From positions 1 through 64,000 of the forward strand of contig NZ_ANAY01000002.1 of the NCBI RefSeq assembly GCF_000340965.1: 64,000 nucleotides of DNA, written 5' to 3'. Made by a program: the position numbers and the translations under genes. The notes beneath the pieces were generated by a model, which worked only from the letters and a program-made list of their open reading frames with translations, did no database searches and was not told the origin of the DNA. Of the stretch, positions 18,432 through 26,869 are shown in pieces; the stretch's first letter is position 1, and the number at the start of each line of letters is the position of its first letter. This DNA comes from Nocardiopsis kunsanensis DSM 44524. Lineage in GTDB: Bacteria > Actinomycetota > Actinomycetes > Streptosporangiales > Streptosporangiaceae.

Positions 18432-21400
18432 ATGAGCACGATCCTCATCCGCAGGCCGGCCCGTCGCCCCGGCCCGGAGCCGCCCGAGGGCGAGCTCGCC
18501 CTTCAGGAACCGCCGACGCTGCCCGAACACGAGACCAACATCTCCAGCGTGTTCATGTACCTGCCGATGGCGTTGAGCTCCCTGGCGATGGTGATGATGG
18601 TGCTCCGGCCGGGCTCGGGCACGTTGGGGACGGCCATGCCCTTCATCGCCGGCGGCATGATGCTCGTCGGGGCGGTGGCGATGATCGGGGGCCAGCTCTT
18701 GCGCACACGGCTCGAGCGCAGCCGCCGCCTCACCGGGGACCGCCGGGACTACCTGCGCTACCTCGGCCAAGTACGCACCCAGGTCCGCGAAGTCGTCACC
18801 GCCCAGCGCAGCGCCCAAGCCTGGAACGGACCCGACCCTGGCTCGCTGTGGTCGCTGGTGCGCACGAGCCGGCTCTGGGAGCGCCGCGGAGGGCACGACG
18901 ACTTCGCCGAAGTACGCATCGCCCTGGGCGAGCAACCGCTCGGGACCCGCATGGCCCCTCTGTCGACCCAGCCCGTGGAGGACCTCGAACCGCTGTCCGC
19001 ACACGCACTCCGCCGGTTCATCAATGCCTACGCGACCGTCGACGACCTTCCGGTGTCCCTCTATCTGCGTGGATTCGCCCATGTAGGACTACACGGAAAC
19101 GCAGAATCCTCTCGCGGCATGGCACGCGCACTCGTGTCCCAGGCAGCGGTTTTCCACGCCCCGGACGAATTGCGGATCGCCGCATGTGTCGATGACTCGC
19201 TTATGGCCGAATGGGAATGGCTCAAATGGCTTCCGCATTGCATGCACCCGACCGAGCGTGACGGCGCCGGACCATTGCGCCTCATTGCTTCCGACGCCGT
19301 GGAACTGGAACGCCTCGTCGGCCCGGAACTGTCCGATCGGCCACCGTTCGACCCACAGGAGACACCGGGCCGGGACGAACCTTTCACGATCATCGTCGTC
19401 GACGGCGGAACCGTGCCACAAGGATCGAGAATGCTCAGTGGTGGATTCCGCAACGCCGTCGTGATCGACGTGTCCCCCGAACGCCCTTGGGACGGCGCCC
19501 CCCACAGCCTCGCCCTGCGTGTGTCTGCGGACTCGGTGGAGATGACCGAACTCGACCGGTCCGGCCGCGAGGTCCATTCCTCCCTGGGCCGCCCGGACAC
19601 GCTCGACCCCGTCCGTGCCCGCTCCCTCGCACGCATGCTGGCCCCCTACCGCGTCAGTATCGCCACCGACGTGGTGGAGCCGCTGACCACCGACTTCGAT
19701 CTCACCACGCTGCTCGGGATCCAGAACCTGCGCACCTGGGACCCCGTCCGCGAGTGGGAGCGCGAGCGACCCGAGAGCCGCCTGCGGGTGCCCATCGGGA
19801 TCTCGGCTTCGGGAACGCCCTTGGAACTGGACCTGAAGGAGTCCGCACTGGGCGGGATGGGCCCGCACGGGATGCTCATCGGCGCCACCGGTTCGGGCAA
19901 GAGCGAGCTGCTGCGAACACTCGTGCTGTCCCTCGCGCTCACCCACTCCTCGGAGACACTCAACTTCGTACTGGTGGACTTCAAGGGCGGAGCCACGTTC
20001 ATCGGCCTGGAAGGTTTGAACCACACCTCGGCTCTGATCACGAATCTCGCCGACGAAACGATTCTGGTGGAGCGCATGCAGGACGCGCTGCACGGCGAAC
20101 TGGTGCGCAGACAGGAATTGCTGCGTGCCGCGGGCAACTTCAGTTCCATCCACGAATACGAGAAGGCTCGCAAGAACAATCCGGACATGGAGCCACTCCC
20201 CACCCTGTTGGTGGTCGTGGACGAGTTCAGTGAGCTCCTCGCTACACATCGCGACTTCATGACGTTGTTCGTGATGATCGGACGCCTGGGACGCAGTCTG
20301 GGGGTGCATCTGCTCCTCGCCTCACAACGCCTGGACGAGGGCCGTATGCACCAATTGGAGAGCCACTTGTCCTACCGGATCGCGCTGCGTACTTTCTCGG
20401 CCATGGAGAGCCGCGGCGTGCTCGGGGTGGCCGACGCCCATCAGCTCCCGCCCGCCCCCGGCTCGGGTTACCTCAAGTCCGACACCGAGGAACTGGTGCG
20501 GTTCAAGGCCGCCTACGTCTCGGGCCCCTACCGGGCCAAGCGCCGCACCGCGCACGCTTCGACCGCCGCGCGCGAGATCGCCCCCTTCCTGGCCGGACAC
20601 GTGGCCGGACCGGCCACCGCCTCCCCCGAACCCGAACCGGAACCGGAGGAGGAACCCACCGAGACCTTGTTGGAGGCGGCGCTGGAGGCGATGCGTGCCT
20701 CCGGTCCCCCTGCCCGGCAGGTGTGGTTGCCTCCCCTGGGCGAGGCCCCCACCGTCGCCGAGTTGCTGCGGGAGACCGGCACTCAGACCCTGCCCGCTTG
20801 GGGCAGCGATCCGGTGCTGTCCGTTCCGGTCGGGTTGGTGGACCGTCCGTTCGAGCAGCTGCGCACACCTCTGACGGCCGACCTGCGCGGTGCCGGCGGG
20901 CACACGGCGGTCATCGGAGGCCCCCAGAGCGGCAAGAGCACCCTCCTGGTCTCGCTGATCACGGCGCTCGCGCTCACCAACACCCCCGAGCAGGTGCAGT
21001 TCTACCTCCTGGACTTCGGAGGCGGCACGCTGCGCGGTGTGTCGGACCTGCCGCACGTCGGTGGCATCTGCGGACGTGTCGACACCGAACGCATCACCCG
21101 GACCGTGGCTGAGATCACCGCGCTTCTCGACCGGCGAGAGCGGTTCTTCGCGGACCACGGCATCGACTCGATCGGCGCCTACCGGCGTCGGCGAGCCGCC
21201 GGCGAGTTCCCCGACGAACGCTACGGAGACGTGTTCCTGGTCGTCGACGGCTGGGCCACCGTGCGCTCGGACATGCTCGATCTCGTCAACGACATCGTGC
21301 AGATCGCCCAGCGCGGCCTCAACTACGGCATCCACCTGATGGTGGCCTCTCCGCGCTGGGCGGACGTGCAATCGAGCCTTCGCGACCTTCTGGTCACCCG

Positions 21401-22379
21401 GTTCGAACTACGCCTGGGAGACGCCGTGGACTCGACGATCAACATGCGTCAGGCCGAGAAGGTCCCGAGGGTCCCGGGACGCGGTCTGACCTCCGAGTAC
21501 AAACACTTCCTTTCCGCCCTGCCACACGTCGAGGAGGGCCCCGGCGCTTCGGTGGCCGGGGCCGTCGAGGCCGTCGAACAGACGTGGGACGGCCCCCCGG
21601 CCCCACCGGTACGGTTGCTCCCGCTCTCACTGCCGGCCTCGGACCTCCCGCCCGCGGAGGACGGACCCAAGATCGCCCTGGGTCTGGAGGAGCGGCGGCT
21701 GGAACCGTTCTGGCACGACTTCTCGGTCCTGCCCCACCTGCTCGTGGTGGGCGACACCGAGAGCGGAAAGACCAACCTGCTGCGGCTGGTCACCCGCACC
21801 ATCCGGGATCGCTACAGCGCCTCGGAGGCGCGTGTGGTCGTGGTGGACCCTCGGCGCGGACTGTTCGACGCGATCCCCGAGGAGCAACGCCTCGGATACG
21901 CGGTGACCGGGGAGAGCGCCCGCGAGATGATGCAGGCGGCGGCCCAGGCCCTCAAACCCCGGCTCCCGGGACCAGAGGTCACCCCGGAGGAGTTGCGTGA
22001 CCGCTCGTGGTGGAGCGGTCCCGAACTGTTCGTGATCATCGACGACTACGACCTGTTGAGCACCGGGAACAGCGGCGGACCCCTGGCACCGTTGGCGGAG
22101 ATGCTCACCCAGGGCACCGACATCGGGTTCCACCTCGTGCTCGCGCGGGGGGCCGGTGGCTTCAGCCGAGCCATGGGCGAACCGGTCCTGCGCAAACTCA
22201 TCGATGCCAACACCCCGAGCATGGTGCTGTCCTGCCCGCCATCGGAAGGTGTGCTGTTCGGCTCCCTGCGTCCGCAACGGCTACCTCCGGGCCGAGCCCT
22301 GCGCTTCGACCGTCGCGATCCGGTGAAGGTGCAGTTGGCCCTCGATCCGGAGACCGAGGAAGCCGAAGACCGTACGTGA
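18432..22379 (+). CDS. eccC: T7SS ATPase EccC (three FtsK/SpoIIIE domains, single chain)
   Basis: Motor and substrate-receptor ATPase of the ESX system. Two transmembrane helices lie at about residues 36-80. Three P-loops follow: GATGSGKSE near 483, GGPQSGKST near 831 and GDTESGKTN near 1107. Walker B is complete in domain 1 (LLVVVDEF) but altered in domain 2 (VVDGW) and domain 3 (VIIDDYD), as is common for EccC. At 1315 residues it is the fused EccCa-EccCb form. The ATG follows GGAAGGA. It heads a plus-strand pair with the mycosin gene. Confidence 0.95.
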   Translation: MSTILIRRPARRPGPEPPEGELALQEPPTLPEHETNISSVFMYLPMALSSLAMVMMVLRPGSGTLGTAMPFIAGGMMLVGAVAMIGGQLLRTRLERSRRLTGDRRDYLRYLGQVRTQVREVVTAQRSAQAWNGPDPGSLWSLVRTSRLWERRGGHDDFAEVRIALGEQPLGTRMAPLSTQPVEDLEPLSAHALRRFINAYATVDDLPVSLYLRGFAHVGLHGNAESSRGMARALVSQAAVFHAPDELRIAACVDDSLMAEWEWLKWLPHCMHPTERDGAGPLRLIASDAVELERLVGPELSDRPPFDPQETPGRDEPFTIIVVDGGTVPQGSRMLSGGFRNAVVIDVSPERPWDGAPHSLALRVSADSVEMTELDRSGREVHSSLGRPDTLDPVRARSLARMLAPYRVSIATDVVEPLTTDFDLTTLLGIQNLRTWDPVREWERERPESRLRVPIGISASGTPLELDLKESALGGMGPHGMLIGATGSGKSELLRTLVLSLALTHSSETLNFVLVDFKGGATFIGLEGLNHTSALITNLADETILVERMQDALHGELVRRQELLRAAGNFSSIHEYEKARKNNPDMEPLPTLLVVVDEFSELLATHRDFMTLFVMIGRLGRSLGVHLLLASQRLDEGRMHQLESHLSYRIALRTFSAMESRGVLGVADAHQLPPAPGSGYLKSDTEELVRFKAAYVSGPYRAKRRTAHASTAAREIAPFLAGHVAGPATASPEPEPEPEEEPTETLLEAALEAMRASGPPARQVWLPPLGEAPTVAELLRETGTQTLPAWGSDPVLSVPVGLVDRPFEQLRTPLTADLRGAGGHTAVIGGPQSGKSTLLVSLITALALTNTPEQVQFYLLDFGGGTLRGVSDLPHVGGICGRVDTERITRTVAEITALLDRRERFFADHGIDSIGAYRRRRAAGEFPDERYGDVFLVVDGWATVRSDMLDLVNDIVQIAQRGLNYGIHLMVASPRWADVQSSLRDLLVTRFELRLGDAVDSTINMRQAEKVPRVPGRGLTSEYKHFLSALPHVEEGPGASVAGAVEAVEQTWDGPPAPPVRLLPLSLPASDLPPAEDGPKIALGLEERRLEPFWHDFSVLPHLLVVGDTESGKTNLLRLVTRTIRDRYSASEARVVVVDPRRGLFDAIPEEQRLGYAVTGESAREMMQAAAQALKPRLPGPEVTPEELRDRSWWSGPELFVIIDDYDLLSTGNSGGPLAPLAEMLTQGTDIGFHLVLARGAGGFSRAMGEPVLRKLIDANTPSMVLSCPPSEGVLFGSLRPQRLPPGRALRFDRRDPVKVQLALDPETEEAEDRT

Positions 22380-22518
22380 CCGCAGCGCCCGGGTGCGGCC
22401 CCGGGCGCCGGTCGCGACCAGCGAATTCGATACGAACAGAACGCCCGTCCACGATCCGGCCGCAGCGGTGGCGAGCCGAGTGGTCCGGGGGACGGGCGGT
22501 CCGGAGACAGGAGTCGTG

Positions 22519-23691
22519 GTGTCCTTCGACACGAAACGGGGTCGGTTGCGGGCCGGGGCGTCGGTGTGTGCCCTCACCCTGTTCCTGGTCCAGGGGGTTC
22601 CCGCATCGGCGGACGAAGGCGTGCCCCCGGCGCTCGCCCAGATCGTGCCCGAGCTCTCCTCCGACACGTGCGTGTCCGCCTCGGAGGAGGTGATCGACCA
22701 GGAGGTCTGGACCGAGAACGCCCTCGGCCTCCCGGATGCGCGCACCATCTCCTCGGGGGAGGCAACGAACGTCGCCGTTCTCGGCAGCGGCGTCGACGAC
22801 ACTCCTGCCGCCCTGGCGGGCGCGGTGGTCGGAGGCGGTGAGGACTGTACCGGTTTCGGTACCTTCCTGGCCGGGGTCGTCGCCGCACGCCCGCAGTCGG
22901 ACAGCGGCCTGGTCGGGGTGGCTCCCGAGTCACGGGTGACAGCGGTCCCGGTGACGGACGATCGTGGCCGGAGCGACGCGGACACCTTGGCCGAAGGCAT
23001 GACCGAGGCCGTCTCTGAGGGCGCCGACGTCATTCTGGTGGGTGTCGCGCTCCCGACCGGCAGTCCCGGTCTCGACGCGGCCGTCGACGCCGCCGTGGCC
23101 GAGAACGTGCTGGTCGTCGCCCCCTCGACGGTCCGTGTCCAGAGCGATGTGCACGCCGCCGTTCCCGCCACCCGCTCCGAGGTTCTGGGGGTGGTGGCCA
23201 ACGGCACCGACGGTTCGGTGCACGGTGAGGCGCCCGCGGAGGGCGGGGAGAACCCCGCTGCACCCGATCTCGCGGCCCCGGGGGAAGCCGTGCTGAGTGT
23301 GGCCCCCGGAGGGGACGGACACGCCGTCGCCGAGGGAGACCCGGTCGCCGCCGCGTTCGTGGCCGGTACCGCGGCCTTGGTCCGTTCCGAGTACCCCGAT
23401 CTCAGCGCGGCACAGACGGCGATGCGCCTCACGTCCTCGGCCTATCCGCACACCGGTGAGGGGTTCGGCGCCGCCTCCGTCGACCCGGTGGGTGCGCTGT
23501 CCCGCACTTCGGGACCTCGCTCCGGAGAAGGGGCTCCGGAGGAGAGCTTGGCACTGGACCGGCCGGTGGAGCCGACGAAGGGCCGTGTACTCGCTCTGGT
23601 CGGAGGTATGGCCCTGCTCGTGACGATGGTCGGGGTGGCAGCCGCCGCGGCCCGCCGCCGCAGGTCCCGTACCGGCACCGGACAGGTCTGA
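22519..23691 (+). CDS. mycP: Mycosin-type subtilisin homologue with no catalytic triad (MycP-like pseudoprotease)
   Basis: Mycosins are membrane-anchored subtilases that stabilise ESX complexes. Here the fold and ends are kept: a signal peptide (about 1-31, ending VPASA), paired Cys, and a C-terminal transmembrane helix followed by RRRRSR. The active site is gone. The Asp motif reads VAVLGSGVD (Gly89 in place of Asp), the His motif TGFGTFLAG (Phe113 in place of His), and the Ser motif GDPVAAAFVAG (Pro275 in place of Ser); the oxyanion Asn segment reads VVAPST. The frame is intact and codon use matches its neighbours, so this is not simple decay. GTG at 22519, 5 nt after AGGAG, is the chosen start; GTG at 22516 is possible. 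The role is probably structural. Confidence 0.9.
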   Translation: MSFDTKRGRLRAGASVCALTLFLVQGVPASADEGVPPALAQIVPELSSDTCVSASEEVIDQEVWTENALGLPDARTISSGEATNVAVLGSGVDDTPAALAGAVVGGGEDCTGFGTFLAGVVAARPQSDSGLVGVAPESRVTAVPVTDDRGRSDADTLAEGMTEAVSEGADVILVGVALPTGSPGLDAAVDAAVAENVLVVAPSTVRVQSDVHAAVPATRSEVLGVVANGTDGSVHGEAPAEGGENPAAPDLAAPGEAVLSVAPGGDGHAVAEGDPVAAAFVAGTAALVRSEYPDLSAAQTAMRLTSSAYPHTGEGFGAASVDPVGALSRTSGPRSGEGAPEESLALDRPVEPTKGRVLALVGGMALLVTMVGVAAAAARRRRSRTGTGQV

Positions 23692-23821
23692 GGGAGCTCA
23701 CTCCCGGACCGGGACCGGGGTCGCCCGCTTGTTCCTCGGGCGGACAGATCGTATCCCGATTGAATACAACCACCAGAGGTGCGGGCTCCCGGCAGGCCCC
23801 GGCAGAGCGGTGCGCGCCCCG

Positions 23822-24946
23822 TCACCGCACGCGGAAGGGTTCGGCCTCCTCACGCAGGCTCAGGCCGTGCCCAGTGCGACCGGGCACACACGGCCGCAGA
23901 ACACCCCCCGACGGCTGCAGTCCTCCGTCGAACAGCGAGGTCTCGATCCGGACGTGGTCGTGGAACCACTCCACGTGCCGCAGGTTGGGTACCGCAGCCC
24001 CGGTGTGCGCGTGCAGGTGCGGGGCACAGTGGCCCGAGAGCTGCAGCCCCGAGGCCTCCGCGAGAGCGGCGGCCCGCATCCACACGGTGACACCGCCGCA
24101 CCGGGTCACGTCGGCCTGAAGGCAGTCGACCGAGGCGGCGGCGAGCATGTGCCGGAAGTAGGTCAGGTCGTAGCCGTACTCCCCGGCGGCCACGTCGGGC
24201 ATGCCGGCGGCCCGCACCTGGGCCAGCCCCTCCAGGTCGTCGGAGGTGACCGGTTCCTCGAACCAGGTCACACCCTCGCCGTCGAGGCCACGCGCCACTC
24301 GGATCGCGTGCTTCCGGGAGTAGGCGCCATTGGCATCGGTGTAGAGCTCGGTGTCCGCGCCCACACTCCTCCTGGCCTCGGCCACCCGCTCCAGGTCCCG
24401 GGCCTGCCGGTTCCCCCACGCCTCACCGATCTTGATCTTGACCCGGGGGATCCCCTGTTCCTCGACCCAGGAGCGCAACTGCGCGTCCTGCCGGGCCGCG
24501 CCGTAGGTGGTGAAACCGCCGCTGCCGTAGACGGGAACCTCGGCCCTGGCTGCTCCGAGCAGCCGCGCCAGCGGCAGGTCGAGCAGTCGTGCTTTGAGGT
24601 CCCACAGGGCGATGTCCACGGCTGAGACCGCGCCGGCGGCCAACCCCGGGCGGCCGACGTTGCGCACGGACTCGTTCATCGCCTCGTTCGCAGCGGCCGT
24701 GTCCCAGGCGCACCGGCCGACCACGGCACCGGCCAGGTGGTCCTCGACGACCTGAGCGGTGGCCGGAGCCCCATAGGTGTAGCCGAGTCCGAGCACGTCA
24801 CCGCAGCGAACGCGGGCCAGGACCAGGGTCGTGGAGGACCAGGCCAGGGTCGCGTCCGCCTCGATCTGATCGGCCGGAACGGTGTAGACGGCCGTGGTGA
24901 CCCCGTCCACGACCGGCTCCGTCCCCTTGTGTGCCGTCCTGTTCAT
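23822..24946 (-). CDS. Mandelate racemase/muconate lactonizing-type enolase superfamily enzyme
   Basis: A 374-residue cytosolic enzyme predicted to abstract the proton alpha to a carboxylate in a Mg2+-dependent racemase or acid-sugar dehydratase reaction. The pattern is that of the mandelate racemase group: base KIK in VKIKIGE, metal ligands DAN, FEEP and AGE in order, then ADVTRCGG and GHCAPHLH supplying the Asp-His dyad. The ATG at 24946 is preferred over the longer frame, whose first 39 residues are unstructured; the upstream RBS is weak (GGGGG). It lies 28 nt after the ThDP enzyme and is probably cotranscribed. The substrate cannot be named. Confidence 0.85.
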   Translation of the reverse strand: MNRTAHKGTEPVVDGVTTAVYTVPADQIEADATLAWSSTTLVLARVRCGDVLGLGYTYGAPATAQVVEDHLAGAVVGRCAWDTAAANEAMNESVRNVGRPGLAAGAVSAVDIALWDLKARLLDLPLARLLGAARAEVPVYGSGGFTTYGAARQDAQLRSWVEEQGIPRVKIKIGEAWGNRQARDLERVAEARRSVGADTELYTDANGAYSRKHAIRVARGLDGEGVTWFEEPVTSDDLEGLAQVRAAGMPDVAAGEYGYDLTYFRHMLAAASVDCLQADVTRCGGVTVWMRAAALAEASGLQLSGHCAPHLHAHTGAAVPNLRHVEWFHDHVRIETSLFDGGLQPSGGVLRPCVPGRTGHGLSLREEAEPFRVR

Positions 24947-24974
24947 CGAACCCCCGAACCAGGGTTGCGGTGTG

Positions 24975-26774
24975 TCATCGGTCCTTGTTGTGCCCGGGCA
25001 GGAAGTCCTGCACCTTGGCCTTGACCCCTTGCCGGACCAGACCGGCGCTCTCCGTGTCGCCATGGAGGATCGCCGAGGCCGCGGACTCGATCTGGTCGAG
25101 GCTCGCGTGCGGCGGGATGGGCGGGACGTCGGGGTCGGTACGGAAGTCGATCACGAAGGGCCGATCGGCGCCCAGTGCCCGGTGCCAGGAGCTCTCGACG
25201 TCCTCGGGGCGTTCCACCCGTACCCCGTCGAGCCCCACCAGGTGCGCGAAGTCGGCGTAGGGAACGTCCGGCAACGACTGCGAAGGCAGGAACTGTGGCG
25301 CCCCGTTCATGGCGCGCATCTCCCACGTGACCTGATTGAGGTCGTGGTTGTTGAGGACGGCCACCACCATCCTCGGATCCTGCCACTCCTGCCAGTACTT
25401 GGCCGCGGTCACGAGTTCGCCCATGCCGTTCATCTGCATGGCGCCATCACCAACGAGTGCGATGACCGGCCGGTCCGGATGAGCGAATTTGGCACCGATG
25501 GCGTAGGGCACGCCCGGACCCATCGTGGCGAGAGTGCCCGAGAGCGAACAGCGCATGTTCCCGCGCATGCGCAGATGCCGCGCATACCAGTTCGCGGCCG
25601 AACCCGAGTCCGAGGTCACGATCACATCGTCGGGCAGGAGCGGGTCCAGGGCGTGTACAACGTACTCGGGGTTGATCGGCTCGGCCGAGACGTCGGCCCG
25701 GCGCCGCATGACCTCCCACCACTGCGTGACGTCCCTCTCGACCTTCTCGCGCCAGGACCTGCGCTTCTTGTCGCGATCGAGCTGCGGGAGCAGGGTGGTG
25801 AGGGTCTCCTTGGCGTCCCCGACGAGGTTGACTTCGAAGGGGTAGCGCATACCGATCATATTCGGGTCGATGTCGATCTGCACGGCCCGTGCCTGGTCCA
25901 GCTCGGGCATGAACTGGGTGTAGGGGAAGCTGGAGCCCACCACCAGGAGGGTGTCGCAGTCCCGCATGAGTTCGTAGGAGGCGCGTGTGCCCAGCAGGCC
26001 GATCGAGCCGGTCACGTACGGCAGGTCGTCGGGCAGCGTGTCCTTGCCCAGCAGCGCCTTGGCCACCCCGGCGTCCATCAGCTCCGCGACCTGCTTGACC
26101 TCGTCCTTGGCCCCGGCCGCTCCCTGGCCGACCAGGACCGCGATCCTCTCCCCGTCGTTGAGCACCTGCGCGGCCTGGGCCATGTCCGACGACCGCGGCA
26201 CTGGTGTGGGCGAGGACACCCCGAGGCTGGAAGGAACCATCTTGAAGTCGTGGGTCGGCGGAGAGTACTCCAGTTCCTGCACGTCGGCGGGGATGATCAC
26301 GGCGGTCACCGTCCGCCTGGTCCAAGAAATACGCATCGCTCTGTCGAGGACGTTGGGCAGCTGCTCGGGTACGGTCACCATCTCGCAGAACTCGGAGGCC
26401 ACATCCTTGTACAGGTTCACCAGGTCGATCTCCTGCTGGTAGGAGCCGCCCATGGCGCTCCGGTTGGTCTGCCCCACGATCGCTACCACCGGGACGTGGT
26501 CGAGTTTGGCGTCGTAGAGGCCGTTGAGCAGGTGGACCGCGCCGGGGCCGGAAGTGGCGGCGCACACCCCGACCTTCCCGGAGAACTTGGCGTAGCCGAC
26601 CGCCTCGAATGCCGCCATCTCCTCGTGCCGGGCCTGGGTGAACGTCGGCTCGTTGTCGGCCCGCCCCCAGGCGGCGAGCAGCTCGTTGATGCCGTCTCCG
26701 GCGTAGGAGAAGACACGTTCGACGTCCCACTCGCGCAACCGCTGCAGCACGTAGTCCGAAACCTTGTCCGTCAT
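24975..26774 (-). CDS. Thiamine diphosphate-dependent enzyme, pyruvate oxidase/dehydrogenase-like
   Basis: A 599-residue member of the POX/acetolactate synthase family. The N-terminal PYR domain carries the catalytic Glu (RHEEMAAFEA, E51) and SGPGAVHLLNGLYDA; a central nucleotide-binding domain follows; the C-terminal domain has the ThDP-Mg motif GDGAMQMNG starting at residue 442 and ending NN near 470. Family members decarboxylate pyruvate, often passing electrons to FAD and quinone. The ATG at 26774 follows GGAGGAAACGAGG. It is downstream of the flavin/Fe-S oxidoreductase on the same strand, consistent with a lactate-to-pyruvate-to-acetate route, which is inference. A glyoxylate carboligase-like activity is an alternative. 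Confidence 0.85.
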   Translation of the reverse strand: MTDKVSDYVLQRLREWDVERVFSYAGDGINELLAAWGRADNEPTFTQARHEEMAAFEAVGYAKFSGKVGVCAATSGPGAVHLLNGLYDAKLDHVPVVAIVGQTNRSAMGGSYQQEIDLVNLYKDVASEFCEMVTVPEQLPNVLDRAMRISWTRRTVTAVIIPADVQELEYSPPTHDFKMVPSSLGVSSPTPVPRSSDMAQAAQVLNDGERIAVLVGQGAAGAKDEVKQVAELMDAGVAKALLGKDTLPDDLPYVTGSIGLLGTRASYELMRDCDTLLVVGSSFPYTQFMPELDQARAVQIDIDPNMIGMRYPFEVNLVGDAKETLTTLLPQLDRDKKRRSWREKVERDVTQWWEVMRRRADVSAEPINPEYVVHALDPLLPDDVIVTSDSGSAANWYARHLRMRGNMRCSLSGTLATMGPGVPYAIGAKFAHPDRPVIALVGDGAMQMNGMGELVTAAKYWQEWQDPRMVVAVLNNHDLNQVTWEMRAMNGAPQFLPSQSLPDVPYADFAHLVGLDGVRVERPEDVESSWHRALGADRPFVIDFRTDPDVPPIPPHASLDQIESAASAILHGDTESAGLVRQGVKAKVQDFLPGHNKDR

Positions 26775-26869
26775 GGGTCTGCCTCGTTTCCTCCGTGGTG
26801 GACCGATCCCGTGTGGCGGGTCGGCCGGGTCACTTGAGAGGGGCGGCGTCCGCGGTCTCCGACCGCGGT

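Noticed and set aside
22393-23691. Mycosin gene as a pseudogene
   Set aside because: The frame is full length with signal peptide and anchor; only active-site positions are changed. This is a pseudoprotease, not a broken gene.
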